In this document: piece by piece, positions 36,201 to 46,392 of the stretch
Layout: each line of letters opens with the position of its first letter
Numbering within the stretch: position 1 is the first letter of the stretch
NCBI GenBank assembly: GCA_938014215.1
Contig: CALLRW010000016.1
Span: forward strand, 1 to 64,000
Source: an uncultured Alistipes sp.
GTDB lineage: Bacteria > Bacteroidota > Bacteroidia > Bacteroidales > Rikenellaceae
Direction of reading: 5' to 3'
Length of the DNA stretch: 64,000 nt
Notes under the pieces: generated by a model
What the model was told of the DNA's origin: nothing
The model's input: the letters and a program-made list of their open reading frames with translations, nothing else
The model's database searches: none
Position numbers and translations under genes: made by a program

Positions 36201-37703
36201 GTGAAGAGCAGACAACCCCGTATGTTGAGCATCGTGTGGTGCCTTTTGATCCTGATGGCGCTGCCCGTCTCGTGTGCAAGCCGGAGCGGCGAATCCTCCT
36301 CGCCGCAACCGGTCGTCCCGGTGCGGCAGGGAACCCTGACCCTGGATGAACGGGTGATCGATTCAGCCTATCTGGGATGTGGCGTCCAGTGGGACCCGTA
36401 CGACGTGCACGACGATGACGGTCGTTTTTCGGCAGAGGACCGGGCCCGCCTGAGCCGCCGCCTTGATTATCTCTCGCCGCGAATCGTCCGGGTCATGTGC
36501 AGCATCGGCTCCTATCTGACCGGCGGCGTATTTGATTCGACCCGGAACATGGAGGATCTGCATATGATTCTGGGGTATTGTACCGGACATGCGATTCCGG
36601 TGGTTTTCGGCGATTGGGGCGGAGGATTTGTCGACGTGGAACGGGAGACGGTGGACGAGGGGCGGATCGAGCAGATGGCCCGCATGGTCCGCTATCTGTT
36701 GGAGGATTGCGGCTACACGTGCATCCGCTATTTTAATATGGTAAACGAACCGAACGGTTCCTGGTCCTCCACGCAGGGTGATTGTGCGCTGTGGCTGCGG
36801 GCTACCCGGGCGATGGCCGATGCACTCGGGCGTCAGGGGCTGAGCGACCGGGTGACGTTGGTGGGTCCCGATGCGGCGGTCTGGACGACGGCCGAGACGC
36901 ATTGGGTTACCCGCACGGCGGAGGAGCTGGGCGATGCCGTCGGAATGTACGATATCCACACCTATCCCTCCAAGGCGGAGATCAATGCCGGGGAGTATGG
37001 CCGGATGGTTGCGGCCTACCGGGCGGCGGCTCCGTCCGGGCAGCCGATGATCATGGGAGAGATCGGAATCAAGTTTATCGACGAACGTGATGCCGCCTAT
37101 GCTGCCGAGAACGAGCGGCGGGTGGAAGCGTGTCCGTTTGCTTCGCCGACCGATTCGCAGATGTTTGTCTTTGACCACATGTACGGAGTCGATATGGCCG
37201 ATGCGATCATGCAGACGGCGGCCAACGGTTATTCGGGCTGTATTGTCTGGATGCTGGACGATGCCATGCACGTCAACGAGCCCGGCCGGCTCAAGATCTG
37301 GGGCTTCTGGAACATCCTCGGCGAGGAGCGTTATGGGGCAGCCATGGAGCAGATCCGCCCGTGGTATTATGCCATTGCGCTGTTGAGCCGTTATTTCCCG
37401 CCCGGTTCGCGGATTTTGGGAAGTGCGGTCGGCGAGGTGGCGGGAGTACGTGCCCTGTGGGGAGAGTATGACGGAAAACCGACGCTTGCCGTTGTCAATA
37501 CGAATCCCGATCAGGCTGTCGTCCTGACACTCGACGGGCTGACCGCGTCGTGGAGCGGTCTTGATCGATATCTCTACGCCGAAGGGGCGTTGCAGCTCGA
37601 CGGCGAACGGCTGCTTCCCGTCGAGCGGCGTGTCACGCTGCGATCCGGCGACCGCATCCGGATCGAACCCGAATCGATGGTCGTTTATACCGCGTTGGAG
37701 TGA
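36201..37703 (+). CDS. Clan GH-A glycoside hydrolase-like lipoprotein
   Basis: A 500-residue lipoprotein. The start is set at GTG 36201 because it gives a basic n-region (MKSRQPR) before the hydrophobic stretch ending in lipobox PVSC (Cys25). ATG 36222 is an alternative, and a TTG at 36174 lies inside the promoter -7 box and is rejected. A (beta/alpha)8 barrel is suggested by YFNMVNEPNG (putative acid/base E183), GMYDIHTYPS and MIMGEIGIK (putative nucleophile E287), followed by a C-terminal beta domain typical of GH30/39/5-like proteins. I do not recognise the exact family. It is divergent from the GH5-GH26 operon with the shared operator type, so it probably belongs to the mannan regulon. 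Confidence 0.78.
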   Translation: MKSRQPRMLSIVWCLLILMALPVSCASRSGESSSPQPVVPVRQGTLTLDERVIDSAYLGCGVQWDPYDVHDDDGRFSAEDRARLSRRLDYLSPRIVRVMCSIGSYLTGGVFDSTRNMEDLHMILGYCTGHAIPVVFGDWGGGFVDVERETVDEGRIEQMARMVRYLLEDCGYTCIRYFNMVNEPNGSWSSTQGDCALWLRATRAMADALGRQGLSDRVTLVGPDAAVWTTAETHWVTRTAEELGDAVGMYDIHTYPSKAEINAGEYGRMVAAYRAAAPSGQPMIMGEIGIKFIDERDAAYAAENERRVEACPFASPTDSQMFVFDHMYGVDMADAIMQTAANGYSGCIVWMLDDAMHVNEPGRLKIWGFWNILGEERYGAAMEQIRPWYYAIALLSRYFPPGSRILGSAVGEVAGVRALWGEYDGKPTLAVVNTNPDQAVVLTLDGLTASWSGLDRYLYAEGALQLDGERLLPVERRVTLRSGDRIRIEPESMVVYTALE

Positions 37704-37715
37704 TTCCGCAGAACG

Positions 37716-37760
37716 GATCACTCCGGAAGTCAGTGATTCTCTGATTTCTTACCCCCCCCC
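37716..37760 (+). terminator. Weak hairpin and C9 tract between convergent genes
   Basis: A 7-bp arm GATCACT pairs with AGTGATT (37732-37738, one G-T pair) after the hydrolase gene. A run of nine C (37752-37760) follows, next to the convergent M23 gene end. The hairpin is weak as a terminator. Confidence 0.35.
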
Positions 37761-37770
37761 TCCCTGAAAA

Positions 37771-39498
37771 TCACCGCACGAAACTGCCGGTGTAGCGGGC
37801 TGTATTGCCGCAGGCATCGCGCACGGTGAGTTCGACGGTGTGTTTGCGGCGTGTGGCCGGCGTGTCGAAAAAGTGGACCAGTGTCCCCTTCATCGGGAAA
37901 CGGTCGCAGACCCGCCACTCGCCGTCGATACGCAGTGTCCACGAGGCGACCCCCGCGAAGTTGTCCGACACGCGGAACCGCAGCGCATCGCTTCCCGAGA
38001 GGTTGGCCCCCGGTGTGAAGAGCGGCCGGATCGTCGGCGCCAGCGTGTCGGCCACCACGAGCATCTCGCCCGTCGTCCGTGTCACGGCCGTCACGGCTCC
38101 GTTCGAGTAGGTTCCGCCCACGAGGTAGAGCCACCCCTTGCGCGAGCGGCCGGCCAGCACCGTGTGGAGCCGCAGCCGGGGCTCGACCTGTGCGCGGATG
38201 GTCACCAGCGCCGGGCTGTAGAGCGGCGTCGTGGGTTCGAGAAAGCGGTAGGCCGGCGAGAGCACCACCAGCCCCGTGTGGCTTTGCGGCATCTCGAACC
38301 GTTCGGGATGGAGCAGAATCGGCTCGTAGAGCGAACCCTTCTGAATGCGGATTTCGGCCTCGCGGTCGATCCTCACCACGGAGTTGCGCCCCGGGAAGAC
38401 GGCTACGCCCGTCGTGTCGGCCTGGGCGCGGAACGATGCTTCGCGCCCCACGATCGGGAACTCCAGCGACGAACGGTTGCCGCAGTCATCTTCGGTCTCG
38501 ATGCGGATCAGGCGGCGTTCGCCCGGCTCTGTGCGCACCACGCCGCGCTCCTCCATCACCGGGTAGAACGCATCGGGGGCTCCGGCCAGCTGGGCCAGCC
38601 GGATCACTTCGTTGCGCGAACCGAGCTTGAGGGCATAGCAGCTCACGGCGTCGCAGCAGCGCGAGAGGTCGTGCGTGAAGCCGTCCATGCGGTATTCGAA
38701 GTAGGGGTGGCCGTCGAGGCTGGCCGTCACGCGCCAGATGCCGAAGGTGTTGTTGACGCCGTTGCGGCGGTCCGAGGCCTCGACGATGAAGTACCCGCGG
38801 CGTCCGACCCCCACGGGTTCGTTGCGGGTCAGGCGGTAGCGGCCGTCGGCATCGCGCACGACACCGTAGCTGGCCATCGGGCTCCGCACGGGGACGCCCC
38901 CCACGGTGTCGACCTCGACGTAGTGGATACGCAGGATCCGCGGGGCGAGGTTGTCCGCGGGGCGGATGACCCCTTCGCGGACGACGTTGTGGAGCCGTTG
39001 CGTCGGGGTGTCGCGGATCTCGAAGTGGAGGTGCGGGCCCATCGACGAGCCGCTGTTGCCCGAGTATCCGATCACGTCGCCCTGGCGGACGGGCCACTCC
39101 TCGGGACCGAACTGCAGGTCGACGCCGTTCGCCCGGCGGGCGTAGCGCTCCGTGCGGAGACGCTCCTCGAGGTCGTCGCGGAAGCGGCTCAGGTGGCCGT
39201 AGACGGCCGTCGTGCCGTTGTCGAGCGTCAGGTAGAGGGCTCTTCCGTAGCCGCCGGCCGCCACCGTCATGCGCGAGACATGGCCGTTGGCCACGGCCAC
39301 GAGCGGTTTGCCCTCGACGCCGTCGGTCTTGATGTCCACACCGGCGTGAAAGTGGCCCGGGCGCAGTTCGCCGAAGTTGGCCGAGTAGAGGCGCGACGCC
39401 TCGCGGACCGGGAAGATATAGTCATCGGGATGGAGCTGCCGGGCGGGTGCCTCCGCACAGGCCGCAGCCAGGAGAATCGTTATCAGAAATCGTCGCAT
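37771..39498 (-). CDS. M23-family metallopeptidase (LytM-like)
   Basis: A 575-residue exported protein with a short signal peptide (MRRFLITILLAAACAEAPA). The start ATG at 39498 overlaps the end of recX by 16 bases. Residues 30-190 form an M23 peptidase domain with zinc motifs HFHAGVDIKTD and, further on, GPHLHFEIR; the usual HxxxD and HxH elements are present. A long C-terminal beta-rich region of about 380 residues follows, with no family I can name. It probably acts on peptidoglycan cross-links or on an envelope protein. It is the last gene of the lptB operon. The alanine-rich reading frame upstream of 39498 is a shadow of recX. Confidence 0.88.
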   Translation of the reverse strand: MRRFLITILLAAACAEAPARQLHPDDYIFPVREASRLYSANFGELRPGHFHAGVDIKTDGVEGKPLVAVANGHVSRMTVAAGGYGRALYLTLDNGTTAVYGHLSRFRDDLEERLRTERYARRANGVDLQFGPEEWPVRQGDVIGYSGNSGSSMGPHLHFEIRDTPTQRLHNVVREGVIRPADNLAPRILRIHYVEVDTVGGVPVRSPMASYGVVRDADGRYRLTRNEPVGVGRRGYFIVEASDRRNGVNNTFGIWRVTASLDGHPYFEYRMDGFTHDLSRCCDAVSCYALKLGSRNEVIRLAQLAGAPDAFYPVMEERGVVRTEPGERRLIRIETEDDCGNRSSLEFPIVGREASFRAQADTTGVAVFPGRNSVVRIDREAEIRIQKGSLYEPILLHPERFEMPQSHTGLVVLSPAYRFLEPTTPLYSPALVTIRAQVEPRLRLHTVLAGRSRKGWLYLVGGTYSNGAVTAVTRTTGEMLVVADTLAPTIRPLFTPGANLSGSDALRFRVSDNFAGVASWTLRIDGEWRVCDRFPMKGTLVHFFDTPATRRKHTVELTVRDACGNTARYTGSFVR

Positions 39499-40004
39499 GT
39501 ATCCGTATCTTTGACCAGCGCAGAGGCGGCATCGATCACCGTCTCGTAGTCGTAACCGAGCGAAAGCCCGTATCGTATCAGTTTGGTTTTCAAATCGTAT
39601 GGCGAATCGTACCGGACCGTCCGCATCTTGCGGGCGAGGCGTTCGGCGAGGCGTTCGCCCGCTTCGCCGCGGTTGATCTGCCGCAGGGCCTCTTCGATCA
39701 CCTCGCGGCGGATTCCCTTGCGCTGGAGCGCCGTGCGGATCTTGTACTCGCCCCAGCCGCTCAGCCGTACCTTTTCGCGCACGAAAGCCTCGGCATAGCG
39801 GCTGTCGTCGATGAAGCGTTCGCGCACGAGCCGGGCCACCACCGCCTCGGCATCCTGCTCCGCAACGCCCCAGCCGCGCATCAGCCGCCGGGCATCGCCC
39901 TCCGACTTCTCGGCCCGCGCGCACAGCCGCATCAGCGAGGCGAGGGCCTGTTCGGGGCTTTTCGTGCGCTTTTCGCGCGTTTTTTTCAACTCCTTCGGCA
40001 GCAT
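39483..40004 (-). CDS. recX: RecX-family regulatory protein
   Basis: A 173-residue alpha-helical cytoplasmic protein built of three-helix RecX repeats. Typical segments are ALASLMRLCARAEKSEGDARRLMRGWGV, RFIDDSRYAEAFVREKVRLSGWGEYKIRTALQRKGI and a third repeat near LKTKLIRYGLSLGYDYETVIDA. RecX modulates RecA filaments. It overlaps prmC upstream by 19 bases and the M23 gene downstream by 16 bases, so it lies in a strongly compacted operon. recA is not in the window. Confidence 0.9.
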   Translation of the reverse strand: MLPKELKKTREKRTKSPEQALASLMRLCARAEKSEGDARRLMRGWGVAEQDAEAVVARLVRERFIDDSRYAEAFVREKVRLSGWGEYKIRTALQRKGIRREVIEEALRQINRGEAGERLAERLARKMRTVRYDSPYDLKTKLIRYGLSLGYDYETVIDAASALVKDTDTCDDF

Positions 40005-40828
40005 ATCATGCGTTCCTTGTCGAACAGGTCGCGATATCGTTCGATGGCCGTGTAGCCCTCGCCGGCGAGCATCGCGGCGAGCTCCGCGGCGGCCCGTTCG
40101 TAGATCTCAAACCAGAGGCGTCCGCCCGGTCGCAGCATCCGCCGTCCGGCCCGGGCGATGGCCCGGTAGAAGCGCAGCGGATCGTCGTCCGGCACGAAGA
40201 GGGCCAGTGCCGGTTCGTGGTCACGGACGTTGGGGTGCATCGCCGCCCGGTCGCTTTCGGGGACGTAGGGGGGATTCGAAACGATGACGTCGAACGGCTC
40301 GGGAAAACGCTCCGGCAGCTCCTTCAGCGCATCGGCCCGCCGCAGCGTCACCCGTGCCCCCAGCCTCCGGAAGTTCTCGCCGGCCACCGCCAGTGCCTCC
40401 TCCGCGATGTCGGCGGCGAAGAGCTCCGCCCGGGGAAGCTCCAGCGCCAGCGTGGCCGCGATGCAGCCGCTGCCCGTCCCCACGTCGAGGATGCGGCAGG
40501 GGGCGCCCTGTTCGCTGCGGATGATGCGGTCGACCAGCTCCTCGGTCTCGGGGCGCGGGATGAGCACCCCCTCCCGCACCGTGAAGCGGCGTCCGTAGAA
40601 TTCGCTCCCGCCGAGGAGGTACTGCAGCGGTTCGCCCGCGGCCAGCCGTTCCATATCGCGGTCGAGCCCCTCGACGGTGAGTTCCGCACCGGGGTCGGTC
40701 AGCAGGGCCGACTGCGTGATCCCGGCCCGTTCGCACACCAACAGGCGGGCGATGCTGCGCGCTTCGCGTGCGTCGTAGAGCCCCGTCAGGCGGGACGTGA
40801 TCCGGTCGATGGTTTCGCGGCGTGTCAT
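39986..40828 (-). CDS. prmC: Release factor glutamine methyltransferase PrmC
   Basis: A 280-residue S-adenosylmethionine-dependent methyltransferase that modifies the GGQ glutamine of peptide release factors. It has an N-terminal helical domain (residues 1-90), then the Rossmann fold with ILDVGTGSGCIAATLALELP for cofactor binding and the catalytic VSNPPYVPESD motif. EPLQYLLGGSEFYGRRFTVREGVLIPRPETEELV is the classical family linker. It overlaps aroC by 4 bases (ATGA) and recX by 19 bases in the lptB operon. Confidence 0.95.
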   Translation of the reverse strand: MTRRETIDRITSRLTGLYDAREARSIARLLVCERAGITQSALLTDPGAELTVEGLDRDMERLAAGEPLQYLLGGSEFYGRRFTVREGVLIPRPETEELVDRIIRSEQGAPCRILDVGTGSGCIAATLALELPRAELFAADIAEEALAVAGENFRRLGARVTLRRADALKELPERFPEPFDVIVSNPPYVPESDRAAMHPNVRDHEPALALFVPDDDPLRFYRAIARAGRRMLRPGGRLWFEIYERAAAELAAMLAGEGYTAIERYRDLFDKERMICCRRS

Positions 40829-41817
40829 GGTCTGGAGGTTGCTTGCAGCATCAGATCGGCCAGCGCGATGGCTACGGCCGCCTCGACCACCACCGCTCCG
40901 CGCAGGGCCACGCAGACGTCGTGACGTCCGCGGATCACGAGCTCCTCTACGCGTCCGCTCGCCGCGTCGTAGGTGGCCTGCGGACGCGAGATGCTAGGCG
41001 TGGGCTTCAGCGCCGCCCGCACCACCACCTCGTTGCCGTTGGTGATGCCGCCGTTGATCCCTCCGGCATGGTTCGTCGCCGTGTGTCCGTCGCCGTCGAT
41101 GATCGGGTCGTTGTTCTCCGAACCGCGCATGCGGCTCCCGGCGAATCCGCTGCCGAACTCCACCCCCTTGACCGCCGGAATCGCAAAGAGCAGGTGGGCG
41201 ATGCAGCTCTCCACCGAATCGAAGAAGGGTTCGCCGATTCCGGCCCGCACCCCCGCGACGCGGCATTCGACCACGCCGCCCAGCGAATCGCCCGCCGAGG
41301 CGGCCTCCCGCAGCAGCTCTTCGAACCGCTCGGGATCCGTCGCCCCGCCGATCTCCGTCAGCCGGGTGTCGAAGCGCACCTCCTCGGGCAGGATCTTCTT
41401 GGCCACGACGCCGGCCGCCACCAGGGCCACGGTCAGCCGCGCCGAGAAGTGGCCGCCGCCGCGCGGATCGTTCTGCCCGTTGAACTTCAGGCGGGCGACC
41501 CGGTCGGCATGCGACGGGCGGTAGTGGTGGGTGAAGGCCGTGTAGTCGGACGAGCGGGTATCCGCGTTGGTGAAGACGACCGTCAGCGGGGCGCCCGTCG
41601 TATGGTCCTCGTAGAGCCCCGAGACGATCGTCGGGCGGTCCGCCTCGCGGCGCGGCGTGGTCCCCGCGGCACCGCTCCGGCGGCGTGCCAGATCCCTCTC
41701 GAAGTCCTCTTCCGAGAGCGGAATCCCGGCCGGAATGCCGTCTATCGTGATGCCGACCTGCGGCCCGTGCGACTCGCCCCAGATGGCGAGCCGGAAACTG
41801 CTTCCGTATTGATTCAT
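40825..41817 (-). CDS. aroC: Chorismate synthase
   Basis: A 330-residue FMN-dependent enzyme making chorismate from EPSP, the last step of the shikimate pathway. Signatures include FRLAIWGESHGPQVGITIDG at the N-terminus, YRPSHADRVARLKF, GGGHFSARLTVALVAAGVVAKK, SENNDPI, TNHAGGINGGITNG and GRHDVCV near the C-terminus. It is shorter than the usual 350-390 residues, mainly at internal loops; no conserved block is missing. It lies between aroA (16 bases upstream) and prmC (4-base overlap). Confidence 0.95.
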   Translation of the reverse strand: MNQYGSSFRLAIWGESHGPQVGITIDGIPAGIPLSEEDFERDLARRRSGAAGTTPRREADRPTIVSGLYEDHTTGAPLTVVFTNADTRSSDYTAFTHHYRPSHADRVARLKFNGQNDPRGGGHFSARLTVALVAAGVVAKKILPEEVRFDTRLTEIGGATDPERFEELLREAASAGDSLGGVVECRVAGVRAGIGEPFFDSVESCIAHLLFAIPAVKGVEFGSGFAGSRMRGSENNDPIIDGDGHTATNHAGGINGGITNGNEVVVRAALKPTPSISRPQATYDAASGRVEELVIRGRHDVCVALRGAVVVEAAVAIALADLMLQATSRP

Positions 41818-41833
41818 CGTTTTGGTCGTTGGA

Positions 41834-43078
41834 TTATTCCCGGATCTGCTGCAGATCCTCGAAGAAGGTGGGGTAGCTCTTCGCCACGCATTCGGCCCCC
41901 TCGATCGTCATTTCGCCGTCGGCACGCAGCGCCGCTACGGCCAGCGACATCGCCATCCGGTGGTCGCCGTGGCTCCGGACGCGGGCGGCATGGATCTCTC
42001 CGCCGCGGATGCGCATCGTGTCCTCCTGCGAGAGGTCGACCTCGATGCCCAGCCGTCCGTATTCCTCGCAGATCGCCTCGGCGCGGTTGCACTCCTTGTG
42101 CTCGAGGCGCGACGTGCCGCGGATCGTGCTCACCCCTTCGGCCGCGGCGGCCAGGGCGGCCAACGCCGGGAAGAGGTCGGGACACTGCGTGGCGTCGAAC
42201 TCGAAACCGTGCAGCGGCCGGTGGACTGCCGTCACCGAATCGGCATCGTTGATCACCGCCGCTCCGGCCCGCACCAGCGCCGTGCAGATCGACGTGTCGG
42301 CCTGTTTCGAGAGCAGCGAGACGTTGCGCACCGTAACCTCGCCGGCCGTGGCGCCCGCCACGAGCAGCATGGCCGCTGCGCTCCAGTCCCCCTCGATGCT
42401 GAAGTAGGTGGCCGCAAAGCGTTGGTTGCCGGGTATGTAGAATTCCGAATAGTCGCGTTGGAAAATTTCGACGCCGAAGCGGGCGGCCGTGTCGAGCGTC
42501 ATCTCCAGATAGGGGGTCGAGACGGCGTGGTGAACGTGGAGCGTCGTGTCGCGTTCGGCGCGCGGCAGGGCCAGCAGCAGCCCCGTGATGAACTGCGAGG
42601 AGACCGAACCGTCGACCTCAACCTCGCCGCCCCGGATCGGACCGCACACCTCGACGGGCAGATATCCGTCGTGGTCGTGGACCTCGACCCCCAGCTGCCG
42701 CAGCGGTTCGAGCATCATCGTCATCGGACGGTGGAGCAGCGAGCCGCGTCCGACGATGCGGATCGGCGTGTGACACAGCGATGCGATCGGGGTGAAGAGT
42801 CGGCTCGCGAGGCCCGATTCGCCCACTTCGAGCCGGTTGCCGCGGGGGTTGAGGCCCCCCTTGATCGAGAGCGACGTCGGGTCGACCTGTTCGACACGGG
42901 CTCCGAGCGTCTGGATGCAGTGCAGTGCCGAACGCGTATCGTCGCAGAACTCCAGATTGCGCAGCACCGTCGCCTCCTCCGAGAGCAATGCCGCTGCCAG
43001 GGCACGCTGTGCGTAACTTTTCGAGCAGGGCGGCCTCAGCGTGCCTTTGACGCCGCCTGGCGGAACCGTTTTGTCCAT
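41834..43078 (-). CDS. aroA: 3-phosphoshikimate 1-carboxyvinyltransferase (EPSP synthase)
   Basis: A 414-residue enzyme joining shikimate-3-phosphate and phosphoenolpyruvate. It has two inverted alpha/beta domains. Visible blocks are the N-terminal PGGVKGTLRPPCSKSYAQRALAAALLS (substrate Lys and Ser), GESGLASRLFTPIASL, VEVDGSVSSQFITGLLLALP and DHRMAMSLAVAAL near the end. Some blocks differ from enterobacterial forms (KSYAQRAL in place of KSVSNRAL), as is common in this phylum. It starts 6 bases after lptB and is followed by aroC, the next pathway enzyme. Confidence 0.94.
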   Translation of the reverse strand: MDKTVPPGGVKGTLRPPCSKSYAQRALAAALLSEEATVLRNLEFCDDTRSALHCIQTLGARVEQVDPTSLSIKGGLNPRGNRLEVGESGLASRLFTPIASLCHTPIRIVGRGSLLHRPMTMMLEPLRQLGVEVHDHDGYLPVEVCGPIRGGEVEVDGSVSSQFITGLLLALPRAERDTTLHVHHAVSTPYLEMTLDTAARFGVEIFQRDYSEFYIPGNQRFAATYFSIEGDWSAAAMLLVAGATAGEVTVRNVSLLSKQADTSICTALVRAGAAVINDADSVTAVHRPLHGFEFDATQCPDLFPALAALAAAAEGVSTIRGTSRLEHKECNRAEAICEEYGRLGIEVDLSQEDTMRIRGGEIHAARVRSHGDHRMAMSLAVAALRADGEMTIEGAECVAKSYPTFFEDLQQIRE

Positions 43079-43084
43079 TCGTGT

Positions 43085-44104
<1,020 letters not shown>

Positions 44105-44126
44105 GACGTAGGCTATAAAATTTTCA

Positions 44127-44134
44127 CAAAGTTA
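44127..44134 (-). promoter_or_regulatory. -7 box of the lptB operon
   Basis: Minus-strand TAACTTTG matches TAnnTTTG and lies 22 bases before the lptB start codon. The six genes from lptB to the M23 peptidase follow without large gaps. Confidence 0.65.
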
Positions 44135-44156
44135 TGCTTTTTTCCGAAAAGTTTTT

Positions 44157-44164
44157 TATCTTTA
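44157..44164 (+). promoter_or_regulatory. Likely -7 box of recQ
   Basis: TATCTTTA matches TAnnTTTG at all but the last position and lies 35 bases before the chosen recQ start. It overlaps the longer reading frame, which supports the downstream ATG. Confidence 0.45.
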
Positions 44165-44199
44165 CGTTGAATTTTCTTTTAAAGCATTTTAACGGCGAA

Positions 44200-46392
44200 A
44201 TGAAACAGTTTGATTCGGCCCTGTTGCATGACAAGTTGAAGGAATACTTCGGCTTTTCGTCATTCAAAGGGAATCAGGAGGCGGTGATCCGCAATGTGCT
44301 GGAGGGGAAGGATACCTTCGTGCTGATGCCTACGGGCGGTGGCAAATCGTTGTGCTACCAGTTGCCTGCACTCCTGATGGACGGCGTGGCCATCATCATC
44401 TCGCCGCTGATCGCCCTGATGAAGAACCAGGTCGATGCCATGCGCACCTTCTCGGCCGACTCCGGCATCGCCCATTTCCTCAACTCGTCGCTCAACAAGA
44501 CCGCCGTGGCGCAGGTCCGTCAGGACGTGCTCGACGGCAAGACCAAGCTGCTCTACTTCGCCCCCGAGTCGCTCACCAAGGAGGACAACGTCGCCTTCCT
44601 GCGTAAAATAAAGGTGTCGTTCTACGCCATCGACGAGGCCCACTGCATCTCGGAGTGGGGTCACGACTTCCGCCCCGAGTACCGCCGTATCCGGCCGATC
44701 ATCAACGAAATCGGCCAGGCCCCGCTGATCGCCCTCACGGCGACGGCTACGCCCAAGGTGCAGATGGATATCCAGAAGAACCTCGGCATGTCCGACGCCG
44801 CCGTCTTCAAGTCGTCGTTCAACCGCCCGAATCTCTACTACGAAATCCGGGCCAAACACAACGTCGACCACGACATCATCCGCTTCATCAAGCAGAACGA
44901 GGGCAAGAGCGGAATCATCTACTGCCTGAGCCGCAAGAAGGTCGAGGAGCTCACCGAACTGCTCATCGCCAACGGTATCCGCGCCCGGGCCTACCACGCC
45001 GGCATGGATGCCGCCACGCGTGCCGCCAATCAGGACGACTTCCTCATGGAGCGCGTCGAGGTGATCGTCGCCACGATCGCCTTCGGTATGGGTATCGACA
45101 AGCCCGACGTGCGCTACGTGATCCACTACGACATCCCCAAGTCGCTCGAAGGCTACTACCAGGAGACGGGCCGCGCCGGCCGTGACGGCGGCGAGGGCTA
45201 CTGCCTGGCCTTCTACAGCTACAAGGATATTCAGAAACTCGAAAAGTTCATGCAGGGCAAACCCGTCGCCGAACAGGAGATCGGGAAACTGCTGCTGCAG
45301 GAGACGGTCTCCTATGCCGAGAGTTCGATGTGTCGCCGCAAGACGCTGCTCCACTACTTCGGCGAGGAGTACACCGAGGACAACTGCGGAAACTGCGACA
45401 ACTGCCGCAATCCGAAACCCAAGGTCGATGCCCGGGCTGCCCTGAAGATGGCCCTCGAGGCGCTGCGCGATATCGGCGACAAGTTCAAGTCCGACTATCT
45501 GATCAATGTCCTCATGGGCAAGAATACGGCCCTGATCAAAAGCTACGGCCACAACACCTCGAAATGGTTCGGAGCCGGTGCCGACCACGACGCCCACTTC
45601 TGGGGTGCCGTGCTGCGGCAGGGGCTCATCCTGGGGCTGATCGACAAGAATATCGAGAACTACGGACTGATCTCGATCAACAAGAAGGGCGAAAACTACA
45701 TCGCCATGCCTTACCCGGTGACCATCACCCTTGACCACGACTACGACGAGGAGGAGAAGGAGGCCGAAGCCGTGGCCCCGATGGGCAAGGGCGGGGCGGC
45801 CGACGAGGAGCTCTTCGCCATGCTGAAGGATCTGCGCAAGAAGGTCGCCAAGCAGCACGGACTGCCGCCGTTCGTCATCTTCCAGGACCCCTCGCTCGAG
45901 GATATGGCCATGCAGTATCCCATCACGCTCGAGGAGATGCAGAACATCACCGGTGTCGGGGTGGGCAAGGCCCGCAAGTTCGGCGAGGAGTTCATCAAAC
46001 TGATCAAGGCCTACGTCGAGGAGAAGGAGATTATCCGCCCGCAGGACATGGTGGTCAAGGGTGTGGCCAGCAAGTCCGGAAACAAGATCTTCATCATCCA
46101 GGCCATCGACCGCAAGATGGATTTCGAGGATATCGCCCGAGCCAAGAACCTCGATTTCGACGAACTGCTCACCGAAATCGAAGCCATTGTCAATGCCGGT
46201 ACGAAGCTTGATATCTCCTACTATCTGAAGGAGTTCATGGATGAGGACAAGGTGGAGGACATCTACCTCTACTTCAAGGAGGATGCCGAGAGCGACTCGC
46301 TCGACGCGGCCATCGAGGAACTGGGTGCCGACTACACCGAGGAGGAGATCCGTCTGGTCCGCATCAAGTTCATCTGCGAACAGGGCAACTAA
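44200..46392 (+). CDS. recQ: ATP-dependent DNA helicase RecQ
   Basis: A 730-residue superfamily 2 3'-5' helicase. The start is at the ATG of MKQFDSALLHDKLKEYFG, since the upstream in-frame ATG would include the promoter. Motifs are LMPTGGGKSLCYQLPALL (I), YAIDEAHCISEWGHDFRPEYR (II), ALTATATPKV (III), IAFGMGIDKPDVRYVIHYD (V) and GYYQETGRAGRDG (VI). The RQC zinc site is seen as SMCRRKTLLHYFGEE and DNCGNCDNC. An HRDC-like domain lies at about residues 565-640, followed by a 90-residue helical C-terminus. It acts in recombination and repair. It is followed by G-rich repeats, then by small membrane protein genes. Confidence 0.95.
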   Translation: MKQFDSALLHDKLKEYFGFSSFKGNQEAVIRNVLEGKDTFVLMPTGGGKSLCYQLPALLMDGVAIIISPLIALMKNQVDAMRTFSADSGIAHFLNSSLNKTAVAQVRQDVLDGKTKLLYFAPESLTKEDNVAFLRKIKVSFYAIDEAHCISEWGHDFRPEYRRIRPIINEIGQAPLIALTATATPKVQMDIQKNLGMSDAAVFKSSFNRPNLYYEIRAKHNVDHDIIRFIKQNEGKSGIIYCLSRKKVEELTELLIANGIRARAYHAGMDAATRAANQDDFLMERVEVIVATIAFGMGIDKPDVRYVIHYDIPKSLEGYYQETGRAGRDGGEGYCLAFYSYKDIQKLEKFMQGKPVAEQEIGKLLLQETVSYAESSMCRRKTLLHYFGEEYTEDNCGNCDNCRNPKPKVDARAALKMALEALRDIGDKFKSDYLINVLMGKNTALIKSYGHNTSKWFGAGADHDAHFWGAVLRQGLILGLIDKNIENYGLISINKKGENYIAMPYPVTITLDHDYDEEEKEAEAVAPMGKGGAADEELFAMLKDLRKKVAKQHGLPPFVIFQDPSLEDMAMQYPITLEEMQNITGVGVGKARKFGEEFIKLIKAYVEEKEIIRPQDMVVKGVASKSGNKIFIIQAIDRKMDFEDIARAKNLDFDELLTEIEAIVNAGTKLDISYYLKEFMDEDKVEDIYLYFKEDAESDSLDAAIEELGADYTEEEIRLVRIKFICEQGN

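Noticed and set aside
94..37703. Mobile-element origin of the mannan locus
   Set aside because: No integrase, transposase, attachment repeats or composition break was seen at its borders within the window, although transfer cannot be excluded.
37752..37760. C9 tract as phase-variation switch
   Set aside because: It is intergenic between two gene ends, not in a promoter or reading frame, so slippage would have no clear effect.
39499..39924. N-terminal extension of the M23 peptidase frame
   Set aside because: The extra 142 codons overlap recX in another frame and have shadow-like composition; the signal peptide starts at 39498.
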